Shown here: positions 1 through 8,566 of the stretch, one piece after another | How positions within the stretch are numbered: position 1 is the first letter of the stretch | Layout of the letters: the number at the start of each line of letters is the position of its first letter | NCBI GenBank assembly: GCA_017523755.1 | Contig: JAFWWA010000038.1 | Location: forward strand, 1 to 64,000 | DNA from: Christensenellaceae bacterium | Lineage (GTDB): Bacteria; Bacillota; Clostridia; Christensenellales; Christensenellaceae | Direction of reading: 5' to 3' | Length of the DNA stretch: 64,000 nt | Translations under genes and position numbers: made by a program | The notes under the pieces: model-generated | Seen by the model: only the letters and a program-made list of their open reading frames with translations | Databases searched by the model: none | Told to the model about the DNA's origin: nothing

Positions 1-981
1 ATATTTCTCGGAAGGATTTCTGACATTATAGGGAAAAAGAAGGTACTGATAATATCTATTGCGATGTACTCACTCGGATGCTTCATCGCGGGCTTCTCGA
101 AGTCGCTCATAGTATGTGAGATCGGCATCTTTCTCATGGGAGGAGGCAACGCCAGCGCGAACGGAGTTTTCTCGGCGGCGATATCAGACGCATATCCCGA
201 AAACGCATCTAGATATATATCGTTCACGGCTATGTGTGTTTCGGGATTCAACATGATAGTTTCACTCGTATCGAGCATCATGGGAAGCAGTTTCCCTGAC
301 TGGAGGACCATGTTCCTCTTTGCCGGATGCTTCATACTTATTCCGCTTATACTTACACTGCTTGCAAGGATAGAGAGAAAGGACACTGATCTTAAGGCTG
401 CAGAGGGGATAGGTGAGCTTATAAAAGCTTTGAGGAACCCAGCCCTGATCCTTATCTGCCTTGCTACAGTGCTCGTCAGTGCCATGTGCATGGTATATCC
501 TTCATATGCTGAGGGCTTTTTCAAGGACGTCATGAATGCTCCCGGTCTCGCGCGGGTCATAGTTTTCGTGCACAGCTTTCTGTCGTTTGCCTCCAATACG
601 GTATTCGGGATAATAAAGCATAGAGAAGAAACGAAACTCAGGATCTGTGCTTTAGGGGGAGGTATATTCCTCATACTTGAGATACTGCAGAGCAATGAGA
701 TAGTTGCGGTGGCCTTTGGCGTCTTATTCTCTTTCGTACAGGCGGCTGCATTTCCGATGTGTATATCCATCGCTGCCAAGACAGACCCTGCAAATTCGGG
801 GACAGCAACGAGCCTTGCGCTTGTATCGAACAACCTCGGATCGGCGCTTGGTTCATATGTGACAGGTGCTGTAGCTGATCTCTGGGATCTGAGGGGAGGA
901 TATCTTTTCATAGCTGTTTGCGGGATTCTCTCAGGCCTTACAGTCTTCATCATGGAAAGATATAAGAGAAAGAAAACGTAA
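1..981 (+). CDS. MFS transporter, 5'-truncated by window edge
   Basis: The reading frame is open from base 1, so the start lies upstream; 326 codons are visible. The first residues, GRISDIIGKKK, match the loop 2-3 signature of the major facilitator superfamily (GRxSDxxGxK). About ten hydrophobic segments follow, which suits a 12-TM transporter missing its first two helices. A central charged stretch (RIERKDTDLK, then the GELIKALRN region) looks like the cytoplasmic loop between TM6 and TM7. It ends in a basic tail (MERYKRKKT). The substrate cannot be told from sequence; the drug/sugar efflux-type MFS_1 fold is the safest label. It is a proton-coupled inner-membrane carrier by family. No clear terminator follows before the next ORF. 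Confidence 0.85.
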   Translation: MFLGRISDIIGKKKVLIISIAMYSLGCFIAGFSKSLIVCEIGIFLMGGGNASANGVFSAAISDAYPENASRYISFTAMCVSGFNMIVSLVSSIMGSSFPDWRTMFLFAGCFILIPLILTLLARIERKDTDLKAAEGIGELIKALRNPALILICLATVLVSAMCMVYPSYAEGFFKDVMNAPGLARVIVFVHSFLSFASNTVFGIIKHREETKLRICALGGGIFLILEILQSNEIVAVAFGVLFSFVQAAAFPMCISIAAKTDPANSGTATSLALVSNNLGSALGSYVTGAVADLWDLRGGYLFIAVCGILSGLTVFIMERYKRKKT

Positions 982-1126
982 GCATAGAGTAAACTGTCTG
1001 GCTATTGTACCACCAAAAGAAGGACTTTATTTCAGTGCTGTATGAGCTGAAGAATGCGGACTATCTGCAATAATTGAATTAAGATTGGCTAATCGTAATA
1101 GTCTTAACTATGAAGGACATGGCGTT

Positions 1127-1651
1127 TTGGAAATAAAGCTTGTTGACAGTAATAACTTCACCCGAGATTCGCTGAAAGGCTTTCGGAGGTACCAGGAAGT
1201 AAAAAATGTGTACCGCCTGCAGGATGGGAATCTGACACTGGTTTACAATCCCTTCACTGAAGATTGGGATGCTGCGCGTCTTATCGAAAAAGCTGAAGAG
1301 ATTCTCAGCGGGCGCTATGTAACATATTGTGCTTATGAAGGAAATCACGTGGTTGGTGAAATAATGCTGATCCCCAAGCCGAATAAAGGTCGGCTCATCA
1401 TTGACAGCTTCCATGTTTCTAAGGATTACCGCCATCGTGGCATAGGCAGAGCTTTGTTTGAAACCGCCAGACAGGAAGCCTTAAAGAGGGGAGCTCATGC
1501 TTTATATGCATCATGCTGTTCTTCTGAGGAAACGATAAACTTCTATTTCGCCATGGGGTTCCGTCTCAGTTCTGAACCTATTCCTTTCCTTGCTGAAGCA
1601 GAGCCTTATGATCTGCAGATGGAATGTTTGATTATCCGGGATATGCTATGA
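1127..1651 (+). CDS. GNAT family N-acetyltransferase
   Basis: A 174-residue protein if started at TTG 1127, which has a GAAGGA ribosome site nine bases upstream; an earlier in-frame TTG at 1085 lacks one. Motif A of the GNAT fold is clear: the beta-strand/turn DSFHVSKDYRHRGIGRAL carries the RxxGIG acetyl-CoA pyrophosphate loop, followed by helix FETARQEALKRGAHALYAS and the NFYFAMGF motif B. The acceptor substrate is unknown. Codon use is unlike most of the window: Arg is CGT, CGC, CGG and CGA rather than AGG/AGA, pointing to separate ancestry. It heads a patch of small ORFs (to 2238) that may be decaying. Confidence 0.8.
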   Translation: MEIKLVDSNNFTRDSLKGFRRYQEVKNVYRLQDGNLTLVYNPFTEDWDAARLIEKAEEILSGRYVTYCAYEGNHVVGEIMLIPKPNKGRLIIDSFHVSKDYRHRGIGRALFETARQEALKRGAHALYASCCSSEETINFYFAMGFRLSSEPIPFLAEAEPYDLQMECLIIRDML

Positions 1652-1657
1652 GCTGCC

Positions 1658-1771
1658 GTGATTTACGGGATTGACGAAGACGATGCTGTCTTTGTCGACA
1701 GTATCTGGGTAAAGGAACGGTATCGCAGGAAGGTACAGTACTGCAAATCCCTGTCTTTAGCGATGTTGTGA
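1658..1771 (+). pseudogene. Short ORF, possible gene remnant
   Basis: A 37-codon GTG-initiated ORF (IYGIDEDDAVFVDSIWVKER and on) lies seven bases after the GNAT stop. The protein-like composition and CG-type arginine codons match the flanking ORFs, so it may be a remnant of a larger gene or the end of a broken one. I recognise no family and see no ribosome site. Confidence 0.25.
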
Positions 1772-1777
1772 AATTTA

Positions 1778-2080
1778 TTGGGAAAAACAGTGATAGTATC
1801 CGAAGAATACAAAAGACTGATCTTTTATAGTGAACTTCCGGAACGTTTTAGAGCGGGAGATTTCGGCCTGTTTGAAGATGAAATATCGACCCTGAGGGCC
1901 TTTGTAGACAGCTTTTATGTTTCTGTTGAAGATAACGGATGTGTGACTTTAGAGGATTTCACTGAATTCATGGATTTTCTGGCTGTGATCCGGGATGCCG
2001 ACAGCGATGCAGTCAAGAACATTATAGCGGAGGTGTTCATGAAGAGTGCTGAGATCAGGAACAAGCTGTCAAAACAGTGA
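1778..2080 (+). CDS. Small hypothetical protein, 100 aa
   Basis: TTG-initiated ORF encoding an acidic, probably helical protein with no TM segment or cysteine. The repeated Phe/Asp/Glu pattern (ELPERFRAGDFGLFEDEISTL, then LEDFTEFMDFLAVIRDADSD) suggests a small helical cytosolic domain, but I do not recognise a family. No convincing ribosome site precedes TTG 1778, and the ORF may be the C-terminal part of a decayed gene. It lies in the same atypical-codon patch as the GNAT gene. Confidence 0.45.
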   Translation: MGKTVIVSEEYKRLIFYSELPERFRAGDFGLFEDEISTLRAFVDSFYVSVEDNGCVTLEDFTEFMDFLAVIRDADSDAVKNIIAEVFMKSAEIRNKLSKQ

Positions 2081-2115
2081 TCAATGGGCGCTAAGTGTAT
2101 TAACGATGAAAAACC

Positions 2116-2238
2116 ATGAGATATAAGGTTGGATTGCACAGGCATAATCCCGATTTCAGGAAACGATTGTCTGACAGTTCCGATAAACTCCCGTTAGCCG
2201 ATATGTTCCTTTTTGAACATTCTGCGGACAGGTACTAA
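2116..2238 (+). CDS. Small ORF, 40 aa, uncertain
   Basis: ATG-initiated 40-residue ORF beginning MRYKVGLHRHNPDF and ending EHSADRY. It is too short to assign and could be a remnant, but it ends just before the terminator at 2246-2290, which fits a last gene of a transcript. No homologue recognised. Confidence 0.25.
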   Translation: MRYKVGLHRHNPDFRKRLSDSSDKLPLADMFLFEHSADRY

Positions 2239-2245
2239 GTACAGT

Positions 2246-2290
2246 AAAAAGGATCGCATGCATCATTTAAATGGGCATGCGATCCTTTTG
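2246..2290. terminator. Bidirectional rho-independent terminator
   Basis: Near-perfect hairpin: AAAAGGATCGCATGC (from 2247) pairs with GCATGCGATCCTTTT (2275-2289) across a 13-base A/T-rich loop. The A-run on one side and T-run on the other let it serve the convergent plus-strand patch and the minus-strand gene at 2303. Confidence 0.9.
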
Positions 2291-2302
2291 CAGTATAAGA
2301 GT

Positions 2303-2958
2303 TTATGCTTCTTCGAGCATTTTCACGGATCTTCCGAGATATCTGAAATAAATGAAGAATACGGCAATATCTATGACCGCTGAGACGAGCCCTATAGCGG
2401 CAGCCGTGATGACAGCGGTCCTGTTCCCTTCAAATATCGTCGATATGGCCTTAGCTGCTATAGCCGGTATCTGGCCTATGAGTATAAGGGTTATCAATTT
2501 GCTGCCTTTTTCAGACATTGCATCATTTTCAAGCTTCTTTGCAAGTGCGATTATGCCCTCAATGACATATATCATGACGAACAGCATCGCTATGTCGGAG
2601 ATAACTGATAATATTCCCGATACCGTTGTGTTTGAAGCAAGGATACTGGAGAGCGTAGATGAGACTATCCCTGTCAGTGTGAATATGAGTGCTCGGCCAA
2701 AAAGCGGCTCATCTTTCCTTGCGGATATGATACCTGAAAGGTTCATGATGAACGCAATGATCGCAAGGATGCCGGCAATGATGATAAGCACGAATGCAGC
2801 TACTGCTTCGGTACCTATGCTTTTATCGGCTGCTGTATCATCCACCTGTGCCGTTATAATCAGTATCGTAGAAACAAACATCAGTACTGCGGTGATAGGG
2901 CAAGCAGCTGGCTTCTGTGTATCTTCTTTAAGCCTTTTAAGACGTTTGGGAAATTCAT
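2303..2958 (-). pseudogene. Four-TM membrane protein, frameshifted near its N-terminus
   Basis: The longest intact ORF starts at ATG 2881 (192 aa) and has about four hydrophobic segments and an acidic C-tail. That ATG has no ribosome site. A proper start exists at ATG 2958, preceded by AAAGGAG, encoding MNFPNVLKGLKKIHRSQLLAL before running into TGA. Adding one base in the GCCCT tract at 2897-2901 joins the two frames as ...LLALITAVLMFVSTILII, a natural amphipathic head plus TM1. So this is a 218-codon membrane protein with a one-base deletion, either a real lesion or an assembly error. No family or function recognised; some TM segments resemble generic four-helix conserved membrane proteins. 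Confidence 0.7.
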
Positions 2959-3053
2959 TTCTTTTCTCCTTTAAATACTGTTATTACACGGTCCTTATAT
3001 TGACAGAACAGCTATTACCGTCCAGCCCCGTATTGTGAAAGAGATCCTAAGGT

Positions 3054-4892
3054 CTACCGTATATTCTTATAGAGCGGGCCGTATGTCATGCATGCACGGT
3101 AATCCTGGCCTTCCTTGTCCATACCGAATGCGTTCCATGACGCAGGACGGAAGATCTTCTCTTCAGGTACATTGTGCATGCATACAGGTATCCTGAGCAT
3201 CGAGCACATCGTTATAAGGTCCGCACCTATATGTCCGTAGGATATAGCACCGTGGTTTGCTCCCCAGTTGTTCATGACATCGTATGCGTCGTTGAAAGGA
3301 GTGCCTTTGATGCCGCTGCATCTCGGGGTGAACCATGTGCATGGCCATGTGGGATTCGTTCTCTCCATAAGGGTATCCGTGACTTCTTCCGGAAGATGTA
3401 CTGTCCATCCCTCGGCTATCTGGAGGACAGGCCCCAGTCCTTTTACGAGATTGAGACGTATCATGGTGACTGGCATCTCTGCGCGTGTCACGAAGTGGCT
3501 TGAGAAGCCGCCTCCGCGGAAGCTGTCGAAGGTAGCTTCGCACCAGGTCGTGGCATCCGTCATCTTCTTTATATCTTCCTCAGTGACATCGAACCACTGC
3601 TTCATTACAGGTTCGCCGTTCTCGTCCCTGCATTCGCCGCATCCGTCAAGGCAGGCTGCGCCTGAGTTCAGAAGATGTATGATGCCGCCGTTTTCCTTTG
3701 CTTTTCCTTCAAGATCATATCCTGTTGCTTTTTTCACAGCTTCCGGAGACCAGAAGGTCCTGACATCCGCGAATATCTGGGCGCGGTTTGTAAGGAGCTC
3801 CATGAACAGCATCCCGAGCCCGTTCAAAACGTCGTTTTCCGTAGCAAATACCATAGGCTCCTTTTTGCCGGTGAAATCGAATGAGGAGTTGAGTATCGAC
3901 TCAGGATAGTCGCAGTTAGGCCAATGGTCAGTCCACTGTCTCTGTCCCTGGAATCCCGCAGCGATGGCATTATGACCTGCCATCTCTTCGATGAATTCGG
4001 GCGGAAGATCCGGATTGCCCTGCATAAGGTCCTTTATTATGCAGTACATCTTGATCGTGAATTCCCACTGTTTCTCTTTCTCTTCGGGAGTGAACTGTAT
4101 CTTTCTTTCCTCTCCCATGAATGGAACGGAGACGGGGTTTACGTCACGGCCTTCCCTGCAGTGTTCCTTTGTCCACTTAAGAGCGGCTTCATACTGCTCT
4201 TTATTGTAGATGCCTTCCTCCATCCTTCTTAAGATCTCGACCTCATCGACAGACTCGACCCTGAGTCCCAGGTATTCCTCCATGAAGTCCTGATCGATTA
4301 TCGATCCGCCGATGCCCATCGTTACAGATCCTATCTGGAGATAGCTCTTGCCGCGCATGGTGGCTACGGCGATGGCAGCACGTCCGAATCTTAGCAGCTT
4401 TTCCTTTACGTCGTCGGGGATGTCCGTGACCTTATCGGCTTCCTGTACTTCATGTCCGTATATGCCGAAAGCGGGCAGGCCTTTCTGAGCGTGGGTAGCG
4501 AGCACAGATGCCAGATATACAGCTCCCGGCCTTTCTGTTCCGTTGAAGCCCCAGACCCCCTTTATGGTCATCGGGTCCATGTCCATGGTCTCGGACCCGT
4601 AACACCAGCAGGGCGTGACTGAGAGCGTCACGGCTACGCCTTCCTTTTTGAATTTTTCCGCGCAGGCTGCTGATTCCGGGACTCTTCCAATGGAAGTATC
4701 AGCTATTACGACTCTTACGGGATCTCCGTTTGAATATCTGAGGTTTTTCTCGAACAGCTCCTTTGCAGCGTTGGCCATTGCCATGACCTGATCTTCAAGC
4801 CCTTCCCTTAATCGCATCGGACCTCTTCGTCCGTCAACTATAGGACGTATGCCGATAGCGGGATAATCACCTATATACCGGTTCCTTGACAT
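3054..4892 (-). CDS. fucI: L-fucose isomerase
   Basis: Encodes 612 residues, close to the roughly 590-residue family norm. It converts L-fucose to L-fuculose (also D-arabinose to D-ribulose), using Mn2+. Matches to E. coli FucI run the full length: [63 protein letters not shown] (with metal-binding Glu and Asp), VLQIAEGW and [17 protein letters not shown] (metal-binding His). Start ATG 4892 is chosen because AGGAGG lies just upstream (RC of 4898-4905); a longer frame to 4973 has no such site. No fucK, fucA or permease is adjacent; the MFS at 1-981 is separated by other genes. A palindrome overlaps the promoter (see operator entry). Confidence 0.97.
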   Translation of the reverse strand: MSRNRYIGDYPAIGIRPIVDGRRGPMRLREGLEDQVMAMANAAKELFEKNLRYSNGDPVRVVIADTSIGRVPESAACAEKFKKEGVAVTLSVTPCWCYGSETMDMDPMTIKGVWGFNGTERPGAVYLASVLATHAQKGLPAFGIYGHEVQEADKVTDIPDDVKEKLLRFGRAAIAVATMRGKSYLQIGSVTMGIGGSIIDQDFMEEYLGLRVESVDEVEILRRMEEGIYNKEQYEAALKWTKEHCREGRDVNPVSVPFMGEERKIQFTPEEKEKQWEFTIKMYCIIKDLMQGNPDLPPEFIEEMAGHNAIAAGFQGQRQWTDHWPNCDYPESILNSSFDFTGKKEPMVFATENDVLNGLGMLFMELLTNRAQIFADVRTFWSPEAVKKATGYDLEGKAKENGGIIHLLNSGAACLDGCGECRDENGEPVMKQWFDVTEEDIKKMTDATTWCEATFDSFRGGGFSSHFVTRAEMPVTMIRLNLVKGLGPVLQIAEGWTVHLPEEVTDTLMERTNPTWPCTWFTPRCSGIKGTPFNDAYDVMNNWGANHGAISYGHIGADLITMCSMLRIPVCMHNVPEEKIFRPASWNAFGMDKEGQDYRACMTYGPLYKNIR

Positions 4893-4941
4893 TTGAAATT
4901 CCTCCTGTGGGATAGTCTTTATGTGTGTGTAATTGTATTTC

Positions 4942-4960
4942 TGATACTGATATCGTATCA
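4942..4960 (-). promoter_or_regulatory. Candidate operator overlapping fucI promoter
   Basis: TGATAC-N7-GTATCA inverted repeat. On the minus strand, -35 TTGAGT (4975-4980) and -10 TACGAT (4952-4957) are spaced by 17 bases, so the palindrome covers the -10. A sugar-responsive LacI/GntR-type repressor would fit, but none is encoded nearby. Confidence 0.5.
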
Positions 4961-5075
4961 TCACAGAGCTCAAAACTCAATCGTCAATAAACGTCAGGAT
5001 GCTGTATTTAGCATGACCGGGCGTTATGGTATATAATTATTTCAATAATGATCAGGCAGGAGCCGTTAAGGTGGT

Positions 5076-5546
5076 ATGGTGAAGATACTTTTTTTATGCT
5101 GGGGCAACATATGCAGGAGCCCCATGGCTGAATTCATATTCAATGATATGGCAAATAAGCGCGGAGCCGATGATCGTTTTCACGCTGATTCAGCGGCGGT
5201 GAGCAGTGAGGAGATTATAAACGGAGTGGGAAATCCCGTATATCCTCCGGCAAGGAAAATACTTAATGAGCACGGTATTTCCTGCGGGGAAAAGAGGGCG
5301 GTTATGATGAGAAAAGAGGATTACGGTAAATACGACCGTCTTATCTGCATGGACAGGAAGAATATAAGGACAGCCTTAAGGATACTCGGATCCGACCCGG
5401 ATCATAAGCTGAGCCTTCTTTTGGATCATACTGAAAGAAGAGGAGAAGAAGTGGCCGACCCCTGGTATACAGGCGATTTTAAGGAAGCCTGGGATGATAT
5501 ATATGAAGGGTGCGAAGGCCTTTTAGACCTGCTGATGTCTGAATGA
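5076..5546 (+). CDS. Low-molecular-weight protein tyrosine phosphatase
   Basis: A 156-residue cytosolic phosphatase of the arsenate reductase/LMW-PTP fold. The P-loop CWGNICRSP at residues 8-16 gives the C(x)5R(S) nucleophile motif, and the general acid Asp sits in DPWYTG near residue 128, the usual distance. Ribosome site AAGGTGG/AGGAG lies upstream of ATG 5076. Family members dephosphorylate protein Tyr or Arg; the target here is unknown. A -10 TATAAT (5032-5037) lies upstream. The gene stands alone between fucI and a strong terminator, transcribed away from fucI. Confidence 0.93.
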   Translation: MVKILFLCWGNICRSPMAEFIFNDMANKRGADDRFHADSAAVSSEEIINGVGNPVYPPARKILNEHGISCGEKRAVMMRKEDYGKYDRLICMDRKNIRTALRILGSDPDHKLSLLLDHTERRGEEVADPWYTGDFKEAWDDIYEGCEGLLDLLMSE

Positions 5547-5560
5547 TAGGCAGGCGTTCA

Positions 5561-5602
5561 ACAATAAAAAGATCACAGACTGATCTGTGATCTTTTTATT
5601 GT
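5561..5602. terminator. Bidirectional terminator after LMW-PTP
   Basis: Eighteen-base arms ACAATAAAAAGATCACAG / CTGTGATCTTTTTATTGT around a six-base loop; serves the phosphatase gene and the convergent SDR gene. A near-copy recurs at 6545-6576. Confidence 0.92.
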
Positions 5603-5638
5603 CCCTTTACATGATTCTGAGCTGTACGCCTCTGATGA

Positions 5639-6415
5639 TCAGATACAGGTATATCCACCGTCTATAGGAAGCGCGACACCGGTAACATAGGACGAATTAG
5701 GTGATGCAAGGAATACGACTGCTGTATCAAGTTCGCCCTCTCTGCCGTAACGCTCCATGGGAATGGTCGTTTTTGCATACTGCTGGAAAAAATCACTGTT
5801 AAGAGTTTCTTCTGTGAGAGGTGTGTAGAAATAGCCAGGGCAGATAGAATTGACCGTGATCCCGTAAGTAGCCCATTCGGCTGCAAGAGCTCTTGTAAGG
5901 TTGACTACTCCGCCTTTTGCTGCGTGATAAGGAGCTGATCCGGCAACTTTATTTCCTACCAGACCGTACATGGAAGCTATGTTTATGATGCGGCCGTATT
6001 TTGCAGGTATCATTGCCTGATTGGCGACAGCACGGGCAAACTTGAATGTACCGAAAAGATCGACGTCAAATTCCCTCTGGAACTGCTCGTCGGTGATATT
6101 CTCAGCATGGGCAACAGCGCCTGTACCCGCGTTATTGACAAGGATGTCGACTCTGCCGAAGCGTTCTATAACCTTACTAACGCATTCTTCGACCTGCTCT
6201 GTATCAGTTATATTACAGCGCAGAGCCATAGTCTCAACACCGTACTTTTCCTTGATATCTCTGCAGACCTCGTCAAGGAGTTCCTTGCGGCGGGCGACCG
6301 CGACTATTTTGCAGCCCTGATTTGCAAGTGCGTGTGCCATCTGGACACCAAGACCGGTAGAGCAGCCTGTTACTATCGCAACATTGCCGGTGATTTCAAA
6401 GATTCTGGTAAACAT
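5639..6415 (-). CDS. SDR family NAD(P)-dependent oxidoreductase
   Basis: A 258-residue classical short-chain dehydrogenase. Visible landmarks in order: cofactor loop TGCSTGLG (about residues 16-23), VARR after beta-2 (suggesting NADPH), NNAG (about 93-96), catalytic Ser in NIASMYG, YHAAK catalytic Tyr/Lys, and the PG motif CPGYFYTPLT. The overall pattern is closest to gluconate 5-dehydrogenase and sugar-alcohol SDRs, but the substrate is a guess. Start ATG 6415 follows AAAGGAA. It is monocistronic: terminators lie on both sides, and its own promoter and palindrome are upstream. Confidence 0.9.
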   Translation of the reverse strand: MFTRIFEITGNVAIVTGCSTGLGVQMAHALANQGCKIVAVARRKELLDEVCRDIKEKYGVETMALRCNITDTEQVEECVSKVIERFGRVDILVNNAGTGAVAHAENITDEQFQREFDVDLFGTFKFARAVANQAMIPAKYGRIINIASMYGLVGNKVAGSAPYHAAKGGVVNLTRALAAEWATYGITVNSICPGYFYTPLTEETLNSDFFQQYAKTTIPMERYGREGELDTAVVFLASPNSSYVTGVALPIDGGYTCI

Positions 6416-6440
6416 GTTCGTATTCCTTTACTTTAATAGT

Positions 6441-6468
6441 CAGTACATCAGTACTGTCTGAAATTATA
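6441..6468 (-). promoter_or_regulatory. SDR promoter with palindromic operator
   Basis: On the minus strand an extended -10 TGGTATAAT (TATAAT at 6463-6468) is followed at about +1 by the palindrome CAGTAC-ATCA-GTACTG (6441-6456). The position suits repression by an unknown dimeric regulator. Confidence 0.5.
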
Positions 6469-6544
6469 CCATGAAATACATATAATTTGTGATGAATTCA
6501 GACCCGGCGATGTCAGATTATTGTGGCAGGAATAAGAGATCATG

Positions 6545-6576
6545 AAAAAGATCACAAAATGATCTGTGATCTTTTA
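6545..6576. terminator. Terminator after sulfatase maturase
   Basis: AAAAGATCACA ... TGTGATCTTTT hairpin ending transcription of the minus-strand operon that finishes at 6574. It is almost the same sequence as the terminator at 5561-5602. Confidence 0.88.
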
Positions 6577-7746
6577 TCTGTTTTTATACTTATCAAGCAG
6601 CTCGTGCATGATCCTTTCGGGGGCGGCTCCCTCTCTGTTCCTGTTCACCATGTAGGAAAGGGGAGGGACAGCGTGATCGAAGAATCTTCTTAATCCGCTG
6701 CAGAGAAGATAATGTCCGGGTTCTCCTCTCGGGGAAACTGCAGTTCTGTCCTTTAAACATCCTCCTCTGCAGAATCTCAGATATCTGCACGACCGGCAGC
6801 ATCCTGTGAGCCCTTTCTTTTTCAGACTGCCGAAGCTTAGCTGAGCTTCTGAATCCACCGCATCCTTAAGGGAGTCTGTAAGAACATTGCCAAGCCTGTG
6901 CTCTTTGTCCACGAAATGGTCACAGGAATAGATGCCGCCGTCCTTTTCCACTACGAGGACCCTTCCGCATACCGGCATCATGGTGCAGAGAGACGCCGTG
7001 CCGCCCATGAGGACTCTTATGATCTCCATGAAAAACTGTACCTGCGTCCGGCCCATGTCTTCATACAGCCACTCGTCGAACACTTCTGTAAGGAAATCAC
7101 CGTACATATCGGGAGTGACGGAGTCTTCAGTCAGTGTTCCGTCAGGCATATACCTCACTATAGGTATGAACTGCATCCAGCCTGTGCCCATATCCCTTAA
7201 AGCTCTGTAGGTCTCCCTGGCTTTCCCCGCAGTCATACTTGTAACCGTGCACAGGAGATCGGGCCTGATACCGATGTCCATGAGCTTTTTTACCGTATTC
7301 CTTGCATTATCCCATGTAGGAAGACCTCTTGTATCTTTCCTGAAGGTATCGTGTACCTCTTTTGTACCGTCAATGCTGAGCCCGATATCGAAATGCTCAT
7401 CTTTAATGAACTTAAGCCATTCGTCGTCAAGGTCCTGCCCGTTCGTCTGAAGATTGTTCCAGACCTCCTGACCAGGTCTTAAGTACTTCTTCTGGAGCTC
7501 CACGGCGCGCTTAAAGAATGAGAGCGATGCAAGGGTAGGCTCGCCGCCGTGCCATGTGAAAGAGCATACATTCCCCGGGCACGTGGTCATGTATGAGCGT
7601 ATATATGCTTCGAGCACCTCGTCTGACATCCTGCCCTGAGCTCCGCCTTCAGTATTATGAAGATAATAGCAGTAGCTGCAGTTCATGTTGCAGGACGATC
7701 CGACGGGCTTTGCCATCACGGCAAAAGGAAGTCCGGCGTTTGGCAT
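6574..7746 (-). CDS. Anaerobic sulfatase-maturating enzyme (radical SAM/SPASM)
   Basis: With ATG 7746 the protein has 390 residues, the normal size for anSME; the frame stays open to 7893 but that extension overlaps the upstream hydrolase gene and reads as non-homologous. The N-terminal CNMNCSYCYY motif (CxxxCxxC) binds the S-adenosylmethionine 4Fe-4S cluster; HGGEPTL and LQTNGQDLD follow as in the family; the C-terminal SPASM cysteines appear as YSCDHFV and CCRSCRYLRFCRGGC, carrying two auxiliary clusters. By family it oxidises a Cys or Ser in sulfatases to formylglycine. No sulfatase lies in the window. It sits 16 bases after the hydrolase gene, so is co-transcribed. Confidence 0.92.
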   Translation of the reverse strand: MPNAGLPFAVMAKPVGSSCNMNCSYCYYLHNTEGGAQGRMSDEVLEAYIRSYMTTCPGNVCSFTWHGGEPTLASLSFFKRAVELQKKYLRPGQEVWNNLQTNGQDLDDEWLKFIKDEHFDIGLSIDGTKEVHDTFRKDTRGLPTWDNARNTVKKLMDIGIRPDLLCTVTSMTAGKARETYRALRDMGTGWMQFIPIVRYMPDGTLTEDSVTPDMYGDFLTEVFDEWLYEDMGRTQVQFFMEIIRVLMGGTASLCTMMPVCGRVLVVEKDGGIYSCDHFVDKEHRLGNVLTDSLKDAVDSEAQLSFGSLKKKGLTGCCRSCRYLRFCRGGCLKDRTAVSPRGEPGHYLLCSGLRRFFDHAVPPLSYMVNRNREGAAPERIMHELLDKYKNR

Positions 7747-7762
7747 CGGCGTTACCGTCCCG

Positions 7763-8530
7763 TTACGGTTTAAGATTCTTTTCGAAGAAGGCAAAGGCCT
7801 TCTCCCATGAGTCCATCGCCTGCTGCTGCCTGTACATCGGCGTATGATAGTACCATATCCCGTGGCCTGCGCCTTCATAGCGGTGGAATTCATAATCCTT
7901 GCCGAATTTTTTCAGTTCTTCCTCAAGCTTATCTACATCGTCCGCGGTCGGATTCCTGTCCTCATTGCCGAATATCCCCAGAAGAGGGCACTGCAGGTTT
8001 TCCGTATACTCGACCGGAGCTACGGGTCTTGCCGGCGTAGCGCTCTCGGGAGGAGCTACGACACTGCCTCCCCAGCAGTCTACCGCAGCATCGAAGCCTT
8101 CGACCGTGCAGGCTGCGAGGAACGAATGCCTGCCTCCAGAGCACATCCCTATTACTCCGACCTTTCCGTTTGAGTTAGCCTGGTTCTTCAGGAATGAGAG
8201 CGCTCCCTCACAGTCGCCCATGACGCTCCCGTCAGGGACACCGCCCTGGTCTCTTGCCATCTGTGATACTTCCGTAGGAGTACCGTGACCTATCCGGCAG
8301 TATATGTCCGGTGAAAGTACGGCATAGCCGTGCTGTGTGAATCTTCTTGCAGCTTCCCTCGTGAATTCATCCCATCCGGGCATATGGGGTATCATTACTA
8401 TCCCGGGGAAAGGTCCCTGCCCCAGAGGGCGGGAATAATACGCATGTATAGGATCACCGTTGTATCCTGGTATGACGACTGTCTCGGCTATCATTCCTTC
8501 ATAGCTGTCTGTCTTAAGATCGTTCCACAT
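7763..8530 (-). CDS. Dienelactone hydrolase family protein
   Basis: A 255-residue alpha/beta hydrolase. ATG 8530 is preferred because AGGAGG ends eight bases upstream; GTG 8539 would overlap that site. The nucleophile elbow is GMCSGG, with cysteine as in dienelactone hydrolase (GxCxGG); the Asp is in GNEDRNP and the His in GAGHGI. The family cleaves carboxylic esters and lactones; the context (sugar isomerase upstream, sulfatase maturase downstream) hints at a sugar-lactone or esterified-glycan substrate, but this is inference. An unusual CW-GG and proline-rich insertion (VVAPPESATPARPVAPVE) follows the elbow. Confidence 0.88.
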   Translation of the reverse strand: MWNDLKTDSYEGMIAETVVIPGYNGDPIHAYYSRPLGQGPFPGIVMIPHMPGWDEFTREAARRFTQHGYAVLSPDIYCRIGHGTPTEVSQMARDQGGVPDGSVMGDCEGALSFLKNQANSNGKVGVIGMCSGGRHSFLAACTVEGFDAAVDCWGGSVVAPPESATPARPVAPVEYTENLQCPLLGIFGNEDRNPTADDVDKLEEELKKFGKDYEFHRYEGAGHGIWYYHTPMYRQQQAMDSWEKAFAFFEKNLKP

Positions 8531-8566
8531 ATACAACACCTCCTGCTGTAATGATCTTCTTTATAT

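Noticed and set aside
2352-3038. 228-codon plus-strand ORF over the membrane protein gene
   Set aside because: It is the antisense of the hydrophobic minus-strand gene; its sequence rich in Met/Ser/Ala is an artefact of that, and it has no start signal.
3268-3909. 213-codon plus-strand ORF within fucI
   Set aside because: fucI matches the family along its full length on the other strand, so this is a shadow frame.
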